Below, piece after piece: positions 34,919 to 43,927 of a DNA stretch of 64,000 nucleotides. Position 1 is the stretch's first letter; each line of letters opens with the position of its first letter. The position numbers were made by a program, and so were the translations under genes. Below the pieces are notes generated by a model. That model had not been told where the DNA came from and did no database searches. It worked only from the letters and a program-made list of their open reading frames with translations. The DNA is from Paenibacillus phyllosphaerae (GTDB lineage: Bacteria > Bacillota > Bacilli > Paenibacillales > Paenibacillaceae), in assembly GCF_014192105.1 (NCBI RefSeq), contig NZ_JACHXK010000016.1, positions 1-64,000 on the forward strand, read 5' to 3'.

Positions 34919-36630
34919 AAATGACGATTCGGACCAAAATCTTGGGCAGTACCGTGCTCGTCGTCTCGTTGTCCCTCATTCTCAGCAGTTATATTGTTTT
35001 TACCAATATGGCCCGAATCGTACGGGAGCAAGCGGTCAAGGACAATATGACGAAGCTTGCCCAGACGTCGTCATCACTCACGCGCATGCAGGACCGGCTG
35101 TTCAAGACCGCGGAGACGATCATCGCCGATGATGAGATCAATACCCAACTCATCCGTAAACCCGAAGCTTCGATGGCGGAAGCCTATTTTGATCAAGTGG
35201 CGGTCATGAAGCAGCTGAAGCGTTTCGTCGCGTTGGACGCCAGCCTGCTCAACATTATGATCATTCGCTATGACGGCAAAGTGTTCTCGAACTACAGCGG
35301 GTATGACAGCTACTATGAAGCGTACCTCCAGGAAGCGTGGTTCGCGCCGTTCAAGAGCGGCAGCGGCGGGACGCGCTTCTCCGAAGTGCACGAATTCAGC
35401 TATATCAATGGCGAGCAGGACGTGATCAGCTACGTCATCCCGTACCGGAACTGGGAAGACAAGACGCAGGACGAACCGTATTACCTGGTCATGGATATGA
35501 AGCAGAATGAGATCGCCAAGGTGTTCAAGGAGAGCCGGGAAGATTTCGAGCGCATCGTGCTGCGAAGCGGGGATGGCCGGATTATCTACGATACGGAAGC
35601 TGCGTCGCCCGGGCAAGGTCTGCAGCCAAGCGGCGACTTTCTCGCGCTTCGTTACGACGCCATGAGCGAAGGGTGGAGCCAGGAAGCTTTTATCTCGAAG
35701 CGCAAGCTGTACGAGAGCATCCGTCCGCTGCTTCTTTTTCACCTGGCCATCGCCGCAGCCGGATTGCTGTTCATTCTGCTCTTGGTGCTGCCGCTGATCT
35801 TGAATTTCACCAGGCCGATCACCGTCCTGGCCCGCGCGATGCGCAGAGTGTCCGCCGGAGAGCTGCGCACGAGCGTGAACATCCGGAGCGGGGACGAGAT
35901 GCAGGTGCTCGGCGAGGGCTTTAACCAAATGGTGCATGAGCTCGATACGTGGATGAAATCGGCGATGAGGGAGGAGGAGATGAAGCGGAATATGCAGATC
36001 AATCTGCTTCTCTCCGAGATCAATCCGCATTTCATCTACAACACGCTGAATACCGTCATCTACCTCTCTCACGCCGAGCGCAGCAAAGATACGATCACGA
36101 TTACGAAGGCGCTGATCGATATCCTGCAAGATACGATCAAGACCGGGGAGCAGGCGTTCTTCTCCACCCTTGCGCAAGAGCGGCAACTGGTCGAGAAATA
36201 CGTCAGCATCCAGCAGTACCGCTATCCCGGACGGTTCCGTCTCGAATGGGAAATTCCGGAGCAACTTGGCTCATGTGCCGTGCTTCGGCTGATGATTCAG
36301 CCTCTGGTGGAGAATGCGCTGTTCCACGGTATCTTCGATCTGGAGGAGGAAGGGGTCATCACCGTGACAGCTCGTGCAGACGATAGCGACTTGTTCGTAA
36401 CGGTGGCGGATAACGGAATCGGGATCGATGACCGGCCGTCGGCGCTGGATTGGAAGCGCAGTCCCGTCCATTCCGGACAGACGAAAGGGATCGGTCTTGC
36501 GAATATACAAGAGCGCATCCTCTTCCATTACGGCGAGCCGTACGGCATCGCCTTCGAGTCGATCTCAGGCGAAGGAACCTCGGTCACGATTCGGCTCCCG
36601 TATATCGCCGAGGCGGAGCGAACCGCTTGA
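34915..36630 (+). CDS. YesM-like sensor histidine kinase
   Basis: A 571-residue membrane kinase. One membrane helix lies at about 11-33 and a second at about 272-298. The roughly 240-residue extracytoplasmic part between them is of the dCache type usual in this group (inference). A HAMP segment follows. The His kinase motif NPHFIYNTLN carries His372, and the ATPase part has VENALFHG, DNGIGI and GIGLANIQERI. This is the LytS/YesM class, which pairs with YesN regulators. The start ATG at 34915 overlaps the previous stop. It probably senses an extracellular sugar, perhaps through the binding protein encoded next. Confidence 0.93.
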   Translation: MKMTIRTKILGSTVLVVSLSLILSSYIVFTNMARIVREQAVKDNMTKLAQTSSSLTRMQDRLFKTAETIIADDEINTQLIRKPEASMAEAYFDQVAVMKQLKRFVALDASLLNIMIIRYDGKVFSNYSGYDSYYEAYLQEAWFAPFKSGSGGTRFSEVHEFSYINGEQDVISYVIPYRNWEDKTQDEPYYLVMDMKQNEIAKVFKESREDFERIVLRSGDGRIIYDTEAASPGQGLQPSGDFLALRYDAMSEGWSQEAFISKRKLYESIRPLLLFHLAIAAAGLLFILLLVLPLILNFTRPITVLARAMRRVSAGELRTSVNIRSGDEMQVLGEGFNQMVHELDTWMKSAMREEEMKRNMQINLLLSEINPHFIYNTLNTVIYLSHAERSKDTITITKALIDILQDTIKTGEQAFFSTLAQERQLVEKYVSIQQYRYPGRFRLEWEIPEQLGSCAVLRLMIQPLVENALFHGIFDLEEEGVITVTARADDSDLFVTVADNGIGIDDRPSALDWKRSPVHSGQTKGIGLANIQERILFHYGEPYGIAFESISGEGTSVTIRLPYIAEAERTA

Positions 36631-36687
36631 AGCCAGGTAGCCGGATTGTGAGGCAAATAACCGTTTCGGTTTATTTCTGCCTGGCCA

Positions 36688-36701
36688 TTAAAGCGCTATC
36701 A
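36688..36701 (+). promoter_or_regulatory. cre-like catabolite-response site
   Basis: TTAAAGCGCTATCA matches the CcpA operator consensus TGWAARCGYTWNCW at 13 of 14 positions. It lies 44 bases before the solute-binding protein gene, a fitting place for carbon catabolite control. Confidence 0.5.
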
Positions 36702-36744
36702 TAATCGTAGAAAGCGAATTCATCACGCAAATGGAGGGGTTCAC

Positions 36745-38136
36745 GTGAAACGGAAACGCATATCCTGGCTGACGACGCTTGTATCGCTCGGGCTGGTCTT
36801 TGCGCTGGTCCTGACAGGCTGCAGCGGCAACGGCAACAACGGCGGAAAAAAGGAAGGCAATTCGGCTGGCGCCGGTACGGAGGGCAATACCGCTGAAGAG
36901 GGAGCGACGGACGGCGCAACATCGGCTGCCGACCTGAAAGGCACCATTAAAGTGTGGGACTGGGACGAGGCGTTCCTGCAGCGAATGGTGCCGGAGTTCA
37001 ACAAGCTGTATCCGAACGTGAAAGTCGAATACACGGTCGTCAACAACAACGACTACATGCAGAAGCTGCAGAGCGGGATCGCGTCGGGTTCGGACGTGCC
37101 TGACGTGCTGCTCGGCGAGATGAACTACCGCGGCCAGCTTTTCGATCTCGATGTGCTCGATAACCTGGAGGCGGCGCCGTACAATTTCTCCAAGGATCAG
37201 CTGCTTGATTACTTGCCGTCCATCCTGTCCAACTCAAAGGGTGAGCTCGTCGGCGTCGATCAATCGATAACGCCGGCTGGTCTGGCCTTCCGTCGGGACC
37301 TCGCGAAGCAATATCTGGGTACGGAAGAACCTGCCGAAGTCGCGGCGATGCTCACCGATTGGGATACGTTTATTGCCAAAGGCAAAGAGGTGCTCGCGGC
37401 CAGCGGCGGCGCGGTGACGATGTTCGCGAGCTTCGATGACGCTTATCGCGTTATACGGGAGCAGAACTCCAAGCCGTACGTCGACGGCACGACGATCAAC
37501 TTGACCGACCGGCTGCAGAAGCCGCTGGAGACCGTCTTCAAGATGAGAGACGCCGGCGTGCTGGGCAAATACGAAGCGTACACGCCAGGTTGGAATGCGT
37601 CGTTCGCCAAAGGAGATAACCTCTTCTACCCGATGGCGCCTTGGAGCGCCAAATGGAATATCGCCGCCAACGATAAAGACGGCATCGGCCGCTGGGGACT
37701 CATACCGGCTCCGGAAGGCAGCTATACGTACGGCGGAACTTCGGTCGGCGTGTACAAAGGCAGCAAGAACAAGGAAGCCGCATGGGCCTATATCAACTTC
37801 GCCTACATGTCGGATGAAGGAATGGCCGTCAGCTACAAGGAGTTCGGCAATATGGCCGGAACGAAGGCATTTTTCGAGAACCACAAGGATTGGATCGAGG
37901 CCGGCACGGATTATGATAAGTACTTCGCCGGACAGAACCTGAACAAGACGTTCCTCGAGGAGATCATCCCGACGGTCAAAGCCGATCACCAGACGAAATA
38001 CAACGCCATGGTGCAGACCGCTTACAGTTCGCTGTATCCGCTCTGGATGAAGGATACGAGCATTACGGCCGCTGCCGCTATCGAGAAGCTGAAGAACGAC
38101 GTGAAGAACTTGGCGCCGGAAGCGACGGTTAATTAA
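36745..38136 (+). CDS. Extracellular sugar-binding lipoprotein of ABC importer 1
   Basis: A 463-residue solute-binding protein of family 1. A lipoprotein signal ends in VLTGC with Cys26 as the lipid-anchored residue. A Gly/Asn/Glu-rich linker runs to about 70, followed by the binding fold (IKVWDWDEAFLQRMVPEFNKLYP). The GTG start at 36745 is preceded by GGAGGGG. It lies between the YesM/YesN pair and two permease genes, with a 120-base gap to the permease that could hold a processing or partial-termination hairpin. The ligand is likely an oligosaccharide or sugar. No ATPase gene is present in the unit. Confidence 0.93.
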   Translation: MKRKRISWLTTLVSLGLVFALVLTGCSGNGNNGGKKEGNSAGAGTEGNTAEEGATDGATSAADLKGTIKVWDWDEAFLQRMVPEFNKLYPNVKVEYTVVNNNDYMQKLQSGIASGSDVPDVLLGEMNYRGQLFDLDVLDNLEAAPYNFSKDQLLDYLPSILSNSKGELVGVDQSITPAGLAFRRDLAKQYLGTEEPAEVAAMLTDWDTFIAKGKEVLAASGGAVTMFASFDDAYRVIREQNSKPYVDGTTINLTDRLQKPLETVFKMRDAGVLGKYEAYTPGWNASFAKGDNLFYPMAPWSAKWNIAANDKDGIGRWGLIPAPEGSYTYGGTSVGVYKGSKNKEAAWAYINFAYMSDEGMAVSYKEFGNMAGTKAFFENHKDWIEAGTDYDKYFAGQNLNKTFLEEIIPTVKADHQTKYNAMVQTAYSSLYPLWMKDTSITAAAAIEKLKNDVKNLAPEATVN

Positions 38137-38260
38137 ACGAGATTACGGTCCGGCTGCCGACGGCGGGCGGAATGGACAGACCTCCTGTTGTTAGAGCGAC
38201 GGGGGGCTGTCGATTCCATGAAGCCAGGTGCTTGCTGCGACTTTGGAAGGGAGGATGCCC

Positions 38261-39217
38261 ATGAGTACGGAAACGGCCGTGAAGCAAGGAGCGGCATCCC
38301 GGCTGCGTACCGCGAGATGGTCGGGGGTCAAGGTGTGGCCTTATCTGTTCGCCCTGCCGTTCATTGCGTTCTACTTCACGTTTCATTTCTATCCGCTTGT
38401 CTATTCGTTCTGGCTTAGTCTTCACGATTGGAATGGGATCGGCGCCAAGACGTTCGTCGGGTTGCGCAACTACGTCACGCTCCTGACGAAGGATCCGCTT
38501 TTCTACAAATCGCTGTACAATACGTTCGTCATGATGCTCATGTCCGTACCGCTGATGATACTGCTCGGCATGGTGCTCGCTTATCTGATTTTTCATCTCA
38601 CGAAGGGCCGATTATTGTTCCAGACGATCAATTTCTTGCCCTACATTACGACCCCCGTGGCGATCGGATTCATCTTCTCGTTCATGTTCGACTGGCAGAC
38701 CGGCATCGTCAATGCGATCTTGATGAAGCTCTCGCTCGTCACGGAGGGGTACTACTGGCTGCAGGATCCGTGGATGTCCAAAGCGATCATCGCGCTGATG
38801 ATCATCTGGCGGAACCTCGGCTACTTCATGGCGATCTATCTGGCGGGCATGACCGCGATTCCGCAGGATATTTACGAAGCGGCCAAAGTGGACGGCTCCA
38901 CCGGCTTGCACACCTTCACGCGAATTACGCTGCCGATGTTGCGGAACATCACGGTGTTCCTGATCGTCACCTCGATTATCGGAGGGCTGCAGTTGTTCGA
39001 TGAACCTAAACTGCTGTACGGCGGCTGGTCGGCGAGCACGTCGGGCGGACCGGATAACGCGGCGCTGACCGTCATCTGGAAGTTCATCAATGACTCGTTC
39101 ATTACCGGAACTCGATTCGGCTACGGTTCGGCGATCGCTTATACGCTCTTCGTCATTATCGTCTTGTTCTCCATTCTCAGTTACCGGCTCAGCGCGGGGA
39201 AAGGGGAGAAGTCATGA
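38261..39217 (+). CDS. ABC sugar importer permease 1 (MalF/UgpA type)
   Basis: A 318-residue inner-membrane permease with six predicted membrane helices, the first in LFALPFIAFYFTFHFYPLV. The EAA loop reads YEAAKVDGSTGLHTFTRITLP, where the importer ATPase docks. The ATG at 38261 has GGGAGG upstream; the in-frame upstream Met lies in an untranslated leader. The gene overlaps the second permease by 4 bases. It forms the transport channel with that partner and receives sugar from the lipoprotein encoded before it. Confidence 0.94.
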   Translation: MSTETAVKQGAASRLRTARWSGVKVWPYLFALPFIAFYFTFHFYPLVYSFWLSLHDWNGIGAKTFVGLRNYVTLLTKDPLFYKSLYNTFVMMLMSVPLMILLGMVLAYLIFHLTKGRLLFQTINFLPYITTPVAIGFIFSFMFDWQTGIVNAILMKLSLVTEGYYWLQDPWMSKAIIALMIIWRNLGYFMAIYLAGMTAIPQDIYEAAKVDGSTGLHTFTRITLPMLRNITVFLIVTSIIGGLQLFDEPKLLYGGWSASTSGGPDNAALTVIWKFINDSFITGTRFGYGSAIAYTLFVIIVLFSILSYRLSAGKGEKS

Positions 39218-40017
39218 AGATCGTCAAGTGGATATTCATCATTGCGATTACGGTCATTTCGCTATTCCCGTTCTATGTGATGCTCATGATGTCGACCTAC
39301 TACTCGGAAAATATTTTCAAAGGCTTGCCGCTGATCCCGTCGGACTATCTGATCGATAATTTGCGGACCGTCTTCAAGACCGACTTTCTGCGCGTGTACG
39401 CGAACAGCCTGACCGTCTCGATCGCTTCCGTCGTGCTCGGCGTTCTGACGAGCACCTTGATCGGCTATGCGGTGGCCAAGTTCCATTTCAAATTGAAGCA
39501 TGCGCTGAACTACTTCATTATCATTACGATGATGGTGCCCGCTCAGGTCGGCCTCATCGGCTATATTATCGAGATGCGCCATATGGGCTTCGGCAATACG
39601 CTCATGCCGGTCATTCTGACGTGGAGCGCCTGGTCGTTCGGCGCGTTCTTCATGGTTCAATTCATCCGCGATACGGTGCCGGGCGAGATTCTCGAGTGCG
39701 CGCGCATCGACGGAGCGTCGGAGCCGAGAATTTTCTTGAATATCGCCCTGCCGCTCATCAAGCCGGGCATTGCTACCTTGTCCACCTTGGTCTTCCTATG
39801 GTCGTGGAACAGTTACCTGCTGCCGCTGGTCACGATTAATAATGCCAAATCGTTCACGCTGCCCGTGTTCATCTCCACGCTCGGCATCGTGCACCGGACC
39901 GATTACGGCGCGCGGATGGCCGCGCTTGCGATGGCTACGCTGCCGGTGCTGATCGTGTTCCTGATCGGGAGCCGCACCTTCATTAAGGGCATTACGGCCG
40001 GGGCCGTAAAAGGGTAG
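39214..40017 (+). CDS. ABC sugar importer permease 2 (MalG/UgpE type)
   Basis: A 267-residue permease with six predicted helices and the EAA loop ECARIDGASEPRIFLNIALPL near residue 160. It ends with TFIKGITAGAVKG, the usual C-terminus of this class. Its ATG overlaps the stop of permease 1 in ATGA, showing translational coupling. No ATP-binding subunit gene follows. In Bacilli such importers use the shared ATPase MsmX, and the same is expected here. Confidence 0.94.
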   Translation: MKIVKWIFIIAITVISLFPFYVMLMMSTYYSENIFKGLPLIPSDYLIDNLRTVFKTDFLRVYANSLTVSIASVVLGVLTSTLIGYAVAKFHFKLKHALNYFIIITMMVPAQVGLIGYIIEMRHMGFGNTLMPVILTWSAWSFGAFFMVQFIRDTVPGEILECARIDGASEPRIFLNIALPLIKPGIATLSTLVFLWSWNSYLLPLVTINNAKSFTLPVFISTLGIVHRTDYGARMAALAMATLPVLIVFLIGSRTFIKGITAGAVKG

Positions 40018-40224
40018 AGGTATGGTTCAGATAGAGTATTTTCAGATGTTGGATCAGAATGCTAGAGAAGGATATTATTAACGTTTGCATATGTGATATG
40101 GGAGCAGGTTAATAGGGTTATAGATGGTGCAGTTGATATGGAGCACTATTTACAATGTTTCATAATGTCCTACTTTGCGGTAATTCAATATGAAAACACT
40201 AAACTCTACTAAAGGATGGTATGG
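40018..40224. other. AT-richer spacer with a possible gene remnant
   Basis: The 207 bases after the permease gene are visibly richer in A and T than either side. One rightward frame is open from about 40075 to a TAA at 40210 and reads like protein (VIWEQVNRVIDGAVDMEHY) but has no good start. The same frame continues after that stop into the small ORF at 40225. It may be a decayed gene. I do not recognise it. Confidence 0.3.
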
Positions 40225-40362
40225 ATGAACAACGGAGCTTGGGCAAAAATGAAAGAACGCATTGCGTCTGCTCGACTAAAAGTCGTATACAGCGGCTTTG
40301 CGATCGCTTATCTGTTTCCGATCATCTATGGAAGCGACTGGCCTGAGGTAGGCTGGTGCTAA
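40225..40362 (+). CDS. Possible small protein, 45 residues
   Basis: A short frame starts at ATG 40225 with AAAGGA 8 bases upstream and encodes 45 residues. The basic N-terminal part (AKMKERIASARLK) is followed by a hydrophobic segment (YSGFAIAYLFPIIYG) and an acidic/aromatic end DWPEVGWC. It could be a small membrane protein. A strong terminator begins 25 bases after the stop, consistent with a real transcript end. It could equally be the tail of a decayed gene, because the preceding 130 bases are open in the same frame except for one TAA. No family is recognised. Confidence 0.35.
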   Translation: MNNGAWAKMKERIASARLKVVYSGFAIAYLFPIIYGSDWPEVGWC

Positions 40363-40386
40363 GCGTCTAATCCCCGAATGTCAAAG

Positions 40387-40418
40387 GCCGAACCTTCTCG
40401 CGGAGGTTCGGCTTTTTT
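40387..40418 (+). terminator. Strong intrinsic terminator
   Basis: GCCGAACCT pairs with AGGTTCGGC (9 bp) and is followed by six Ts. It ends any rightward transcript of the ABC importer 1 unit and the small ORF. Confidence 0.85.
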
Positions 40419-40486
40419 GACGTTTCACGGACGAAGAGCAGCTTAGATCGTACCATGGCGGCAGCTGCTAGTGAAGCAATAAAAAA

Positions 40487-40514
40487 TAGGTAATCATAAA
40501 AATAGGATTACCTA
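40487..40514 (-). terminator. Hairpin oriented as a leftward terminator
   Basis: TAGGTAATC and GATTACCTA form a perfect 9-bp stem. On the minus strand it is followed by a T-run (the AAAAAA at 40481-40486). No leftward gene is seen just upstream of it, so its job is unclear. The 40419-40710 stretch otherwise shows only a possible sporulation promoter. Confidence 0.4.
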
Positions 40515-40637
40515 AAAAGAAGATGTTGACTTGAGTTGTCTCTATTAATATATGCTAGCTGGAAGTATCCGTTATAGACGAAAGCTCTCTACTTCCGTTT
40601 GCCTATTTTTGATGATAATGGTTTATAGTCTACTATT

Positions 40638-40646
40638 CATATGATA
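40638..40646 (+). promoter_or_regulatory. Possible SigK/SigE -10 element
   Basis: CATATGATA matches the mother-cell sigma-K -10 pattern CATANNNTA, 65 bases before the collagen-like gene. No convincing -35 AC motif is seen, so this rests on the -10 and on the likely spore-surface role of the product. Confidence 0.3.
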
Positions 40647-40710
40647 TTTGTCCAATCAATCGACATATAATGCGCGTAAGCTAAATCAAACATCAGGGAG
40701 GTGTTTGGAA

Positions 40711-41496
40711 ATGAGTTGTCAGAAAAAAAGATGCATAAAGAGAACGGTTGTCGTTTGTCGTCCGAAAAAAAGAAAAAAGAAACCGATTGTACGTGTCATA
40801 AAAAAAATAAGGTTATCGTGTCCGCCGCCGAAAGTCAGAGTTGTAGCTCCAACTGTAGTGGGACCTATTGGTCCACAGGGGCCGATAGGTCCTGTTGGAC
40901 CCCAAGGCCCAATTGGTCCGCAAGGGAATACAGGGCCGACCGGACCGGGCGGGCTGCCAGGTGTGGCAGGTCCTCAAGGTCCCCAAGGTTTAACGGGTCC
41001 GCAAGGACCTGCAGGTCCCCAAGGTCCAGCCGGAGTCGGGCAGATCGCTTTCCGTTGCAGCGATGAACAACAAACCATTGCTCCGGCCTTAGTTGCGGGA
41101 GGCCAAGGCGGCGCCGTTTCATTCACAGATTCAATCAGCAATACAACAGCGATCTCATTCCCAGGGCCGACGACCATAAGCATTAACCAAGCCGGCGTTT
41201 ATCATATAAGCTGGGAGGTATTCCCGGTAGAAGGCAACACCGTGTTCGGATTGTTCTATGACCCGGATGCCGCCGGGCCAACGCCTCCGTCTCTGGTCCT
41301 TTGCAGTAACTACGGTTCTGGCTCAGGCAACCAGTCCTATCAAGGGCAAGTTGTAACTACCTTGGCGGCTGGCGGCATTCTAACATTAAATCGTATGGAT
41401 TCAATGGGGACGGTCATTTTACAGAATGGTATCAGTGGCGGCGGGGTTACGACGCCAACGGTAAGCGCTTCAATCGTAATCGAAAAAATAGCGTAA
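40711..41496 (+). CDS. Collagen-like repeat protein with BclA/C1q-like C-terminal domain
   Basis: A 261-residue protein in three parts. Residues 1-50 are very basic and Cys-containing (many KKR runs). Residues 51 to about 110 are 20 uninterrupted Gly-X-Y triplets, rich in GPQ and GPI, as in bacterial collagens. The remaining about 150 residues form a beta-rich globular head resembling the trimeric TNF/C1q-like heads of exosporium glycoproteins ([10 protein letters not shown] and [10 protein letters not shown] at the end). Such proteins form hair-like trimers on spore surfaces. The ATG at 40711 is chosen because GGGAGGTG lies just before it; an in-frame TTG at 40648 lacks a site. A terminator follows directly, so it is monocistronic. 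Confidence 0.9.
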   Translation: MSCQKKRCIKRTVVVCRPKKRKKKPIVRVIKKIRLSCPPPKVRVVAPTVVGPIGPQGPIGPVGPQGPIGPQGNTGPTGPGGLPGVAGPQGPQGLTGPQGPAGPQGPAGVGQIAFRCSDEQQTIAPALVAGGQGGAVSFTDSISNTTAISFPGPTTISINQAGVYHISWEVFPVEGNTVFGLFYDPDAAGPTPPSLVLCSNYGSGSGNQSYQGQVVTTLAAGGILTLNRMDSMGTVILQNGISGGGVTTPTVSASIVIEKIA

Positions 41497-41510
41497 GGTA
41501 GTCATAGAGG

Positions 41511-41541
41511 CAGCCGGTCTGTGTTAGTGAGACCGGCTGTC
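41511..41541 (+). terminator. Intrinsic terminator of the collagen-like gene
   Basis: CAGCCGGTCT pairs with AGACCGGCTG around a short loop and is followed by TCTTTG. Confidence 0.75.
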
Positions 41542-41665
41542 TTTGTCGTAATCAGAGACGGGAAGTGCTTGAATTATTAGAGATAAAGGATAAGATGGAA
41601 ATAGACTTATCCTGCATAGAATTTATCGGTTGAACGCAGTAGAACAAACGGGCGGAGGGCGTTGA

Positions 41666-43798
41666 ATGAAGCATGGGGACCAGATGGTTTTTCTAAATGA
41701 GATTTACCCGATTTTGAAAGCGGTTTCTGATCGAATGATTCCGGAAGATGACTGGCCTTCGGCGACCGATGTCGGCGTCCTGACCTACTTGAAGAATCGC
41801 GCCGAGGAAGATGAGACAACATGGAGATCGGTGATCGTGCCCGGGCTTCGCGCTTTAGATGCGGCTGCGGTAGCCCGCCATGGCCGGCAGTTTCCGGAGC
41901 TTGCTTCTCAGGAGCAGGACGGTCTGCTGCAGGAGGTGGAGCAGGACTCCTTCCGGGACTGGCCGGTGTCGTCCAAACATTTCTTCCATACGCTATTAAG
42001 CTTCGTTGTGGAGGGGTATTACGGTAGTCCTGAATTGGGAGGGAATCGGGAGGCTAAATCATGGGCAATGATCGGCTTCCGGCCGGGTCCCGTATCGGAG
42101 AATCATCAAACCGTCCAGGAGACTGAGTTGCCGCAAACGCGATTCGATCAGCTTCGCGACCAGTATGATGCGATCATCGTAGGCGCGGGGGCTGGCGGCT
42201 CCGTCGCGGCAGCTGTATTGGCCGAGTCGGGACTTCGCGTTCTGGTCGTCGAGCGCGGAAGCTGGCTGCCCTACAGCCAAGTCGGCAACGATCATCTGCG
42301 TAACCATCGCTTCAGTAAGTATGGCCATAACACGGGACCGACGCTCGAAGGGAATCCGCGAACGATCCTGCTCGCGGACGGGAATGAACGGATCACGAGG
42401 CCGCATGAGGGCGATTATCACAATAACGCGATGACGCTTGGCGGAGGCACTCGCATATACGGTGCGCAGGCGTGGCGTTTCCACCCGGACGATTTCCGTA
42501 TGGCAAGCCGTTACGGAATACCGGAGGGCAGCTCGCTTAGCGATTGGCCGATTCGTTATGAAGACCTTGAGCCTTATTACGAGCGGGCCGAATGGGAAAT
42601 CGGCGTGTCCGGCGATGGTGATGCTCATCCTGGACGCGGGGAGCGAATGCGCACCTATCCGATGCCGCCTCTTCCGAGAACGCTGGAAGCCGAACGTCTT
42701 GCCCTGGCGGCGGAGAAATTGGGATGGAAGGCGGGCCCCGTACCGCTTCTCATCAACTCCGTCGACAGGGATGGCCGGCCGGCTTGCGGACGATGCGGCC
42801 AATGCGTAGGATTCGCTTGTCCGACCAACAGTAAGAATGGCGGGCACAATACGATGCTCTTACGGGCTGTCGCATCCGGTAATTGTGACCTGATCTGCGA
42901 TACGATGGTCGAGTCTATTAGCACGGAGGACGGCAAGCATGCCACAGGCGTTCGTCTTGTACAGCAATCGGAGGGATCGATTCAGCGGAAACAAGTACGG
43001 GCAGCGCATGTGGTAGTTGCCGCTGGCGCGATCGAGAGTGCGCGTCTTCTGCTGAACTCGGCGAGTGACTCGGAGCCGGATGGGATCGGCAACCGCTACG
43101 GGCAAGTAGGCAGACATCTCCAAGGGCATGTATATTCGGGGGCTTACGGAATCTTCGATGAGCCGGTTCAAGACGGTCTAGGCCCGGGTGTAAGCATTGC
43201 CACTTTCCACTTTGACCATCGCGGCGAAGAAAGCGTGATCGGGGGCGGGCTGCTGGCCAACGAGTTCACCCGTCTGCCGCTCATTCATTGGCATCGGGCG
43301 CTGGCGCCGCATGCTCCGCGATGGGGGAGCGCGGGTAAATCGGCGATGCGGGATACTTATTTGCGTACCGGTCAAATTATGGGGCCGATTCAAGAAATTC
43401 CGACTCCCGACTCGAGAGTGCGTTTATCCCAGTCTGTCAAAGATCGCTTCGGGATCCCTGTCGCTCAGCTCTCCGGAAGCGTTCACCCCGAGTCCATTCG
43501 CGCTTCGGCCATGCTGGCCAAGCAAGCGGAGAAGTGGCTCCGGGCCGCGGGCGCGCGCGAGGTGTGGCGGAGCGAACCGGGAGGCGGACTTAGTGCCGGA
43601 CAGCATCAGGCGGGCACCCTGCGCATGGGCCATGACCCAGCGACGTCGATAACGGATCCGGAAGGCCGTGTTCACGGGTACGACAACCTCTGGGTATGCG
43701 ACGGTTCGGTCCATGTGACCAACGGCGGCGTGAATCCGGTCCTTACGATTCTTGCCTTGGCATTCCGCACGGCTGAGAACTTGGTGAAGCAAAGGTAG
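41666..43798 (+). CDS. GMC oxidoreductase with fused gluconate-dehydrogenase-subunit-3-like domain
   Basis: A 710-residue flavoprotein. Residues about 1-150 resemble gluconate 2-dehydrogenase subunit 3 (FLNEIYPILKAVSDRMIPEDD and KHFFHTLLSFVVEGYYG). The rest is a GMC-family dehydrogenase: the FAD loop IIVGAGAGGSVAA near 170, GGGTRIYGAQ, a Cys-rich CGRCGQCVGFACP segment, and the C-terminal catalytic block with AGQHQAGTLRMG and NGGVNPVLTILALAF. Such enzymes oxidise sugars or sugar acids and pass electrons to the membrane chain. No twin-arginine signal or cytochrome subunit gene is seen, unlike the three-subunit enzymes. The ATG at 41666 has GGCGGAGGG upstream. Its place beside a sugar-acid island suggests a sugar-related substrate. 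Confidence 0.88.
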   Translation: MKHGDQMVFLNEIYPILKAVSDRMIPEDDWPSATDVGVLTYLKNRAEEDETTWRSVIVPGLRALDAAAVARHGRQFPELASQEQDGLLQEVEQDSFRDWPVSSKHFFHTLLSFVVEGYYGSPELGGNREAKSWAMIGFRPGPVSENHQTVQETELPQTRFDQLRDQYDAIIVGAGAGGSVAAAVLAESGLRVLVVERGSWLPYSQVGNDHLRNHRFSKYGHNTGPTLEGNPRTILLADGNERITRPHEGDYHNNAMTLGGGTRIYGAQAWRFHPDDFRMASRYGIPEGSSLSDWPIRYEDLEPYYERAEWEIGVSGDGDAHPGRGERMRTYPMPPLPRTLEAERLALAAEKLGWKAGPVPLLINSVDRDGRPACGRCGQCVGFACPTNSKNGGHNTMLLRAVASGNCDLICDTMVESISTEDGKHATGVRLVQQSEGSIQRKQVRAAHVVVAAGAIESARLLLNSASDSEPDGIGNRYGQVGRHLQGHVYSGAYGIFDEPVQDGLGPGVSIATFHFDHRGEESVIGGGLLANEFTRLPLIHWHRALAPHAPRWGSAGKSAMRDTYLRTGQIMGPIQEIPTPDSRVRLSQSVKDRFGIPVAQLSGSVHPESIRASAMLAKQAEKWLRAAGAREVWRSEPGGGLSAGQHQAGTLRMGHDPATSITDPEGRVHGYDNLWVCDGSVHVTNGGVNPVLTILALAFRTAENLVKQR

Positions 43799-43881
43799 AC
43801 ACCAGATGCGCATACGTAAAGTGTATTGGCGAAACAGCAACTCATCCATCATCCTGAAGGAGAGGTTGTAAGCGAAAAATA

Positions 43882-43919
43882 GGCCTCCGCGGTTGCGACA
43901 AGTCGCTTCTGCGGAGGCC
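43882..43919. terminator. Bidirectional terminator between converging genes
   Basis: GGCCTCCGC pairs with GCGGAGGCC around a 20-base loop. AAAAAT flanks the left side and GTTT the right, so it can serve the GMC gene (rightward) and the aldo/keto reductase operon (leftward). Confidence 0.7.
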
Positions 43920-43927
43920 GTTTATGC

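Noticed and set aside
40225-40362. Small ORF as a lasso-peptide or other RiPP precursor
   Set aside because: No leader/core pattern and no maturation enzymes nearby; kept only as a possible small protein.
40861-41040. Short tandem repeat of GGNCCN-type units
   Set aside because: This is the DNA of the Gly-X-Y collagen triplets within a coding gene, not a separate repeat element.
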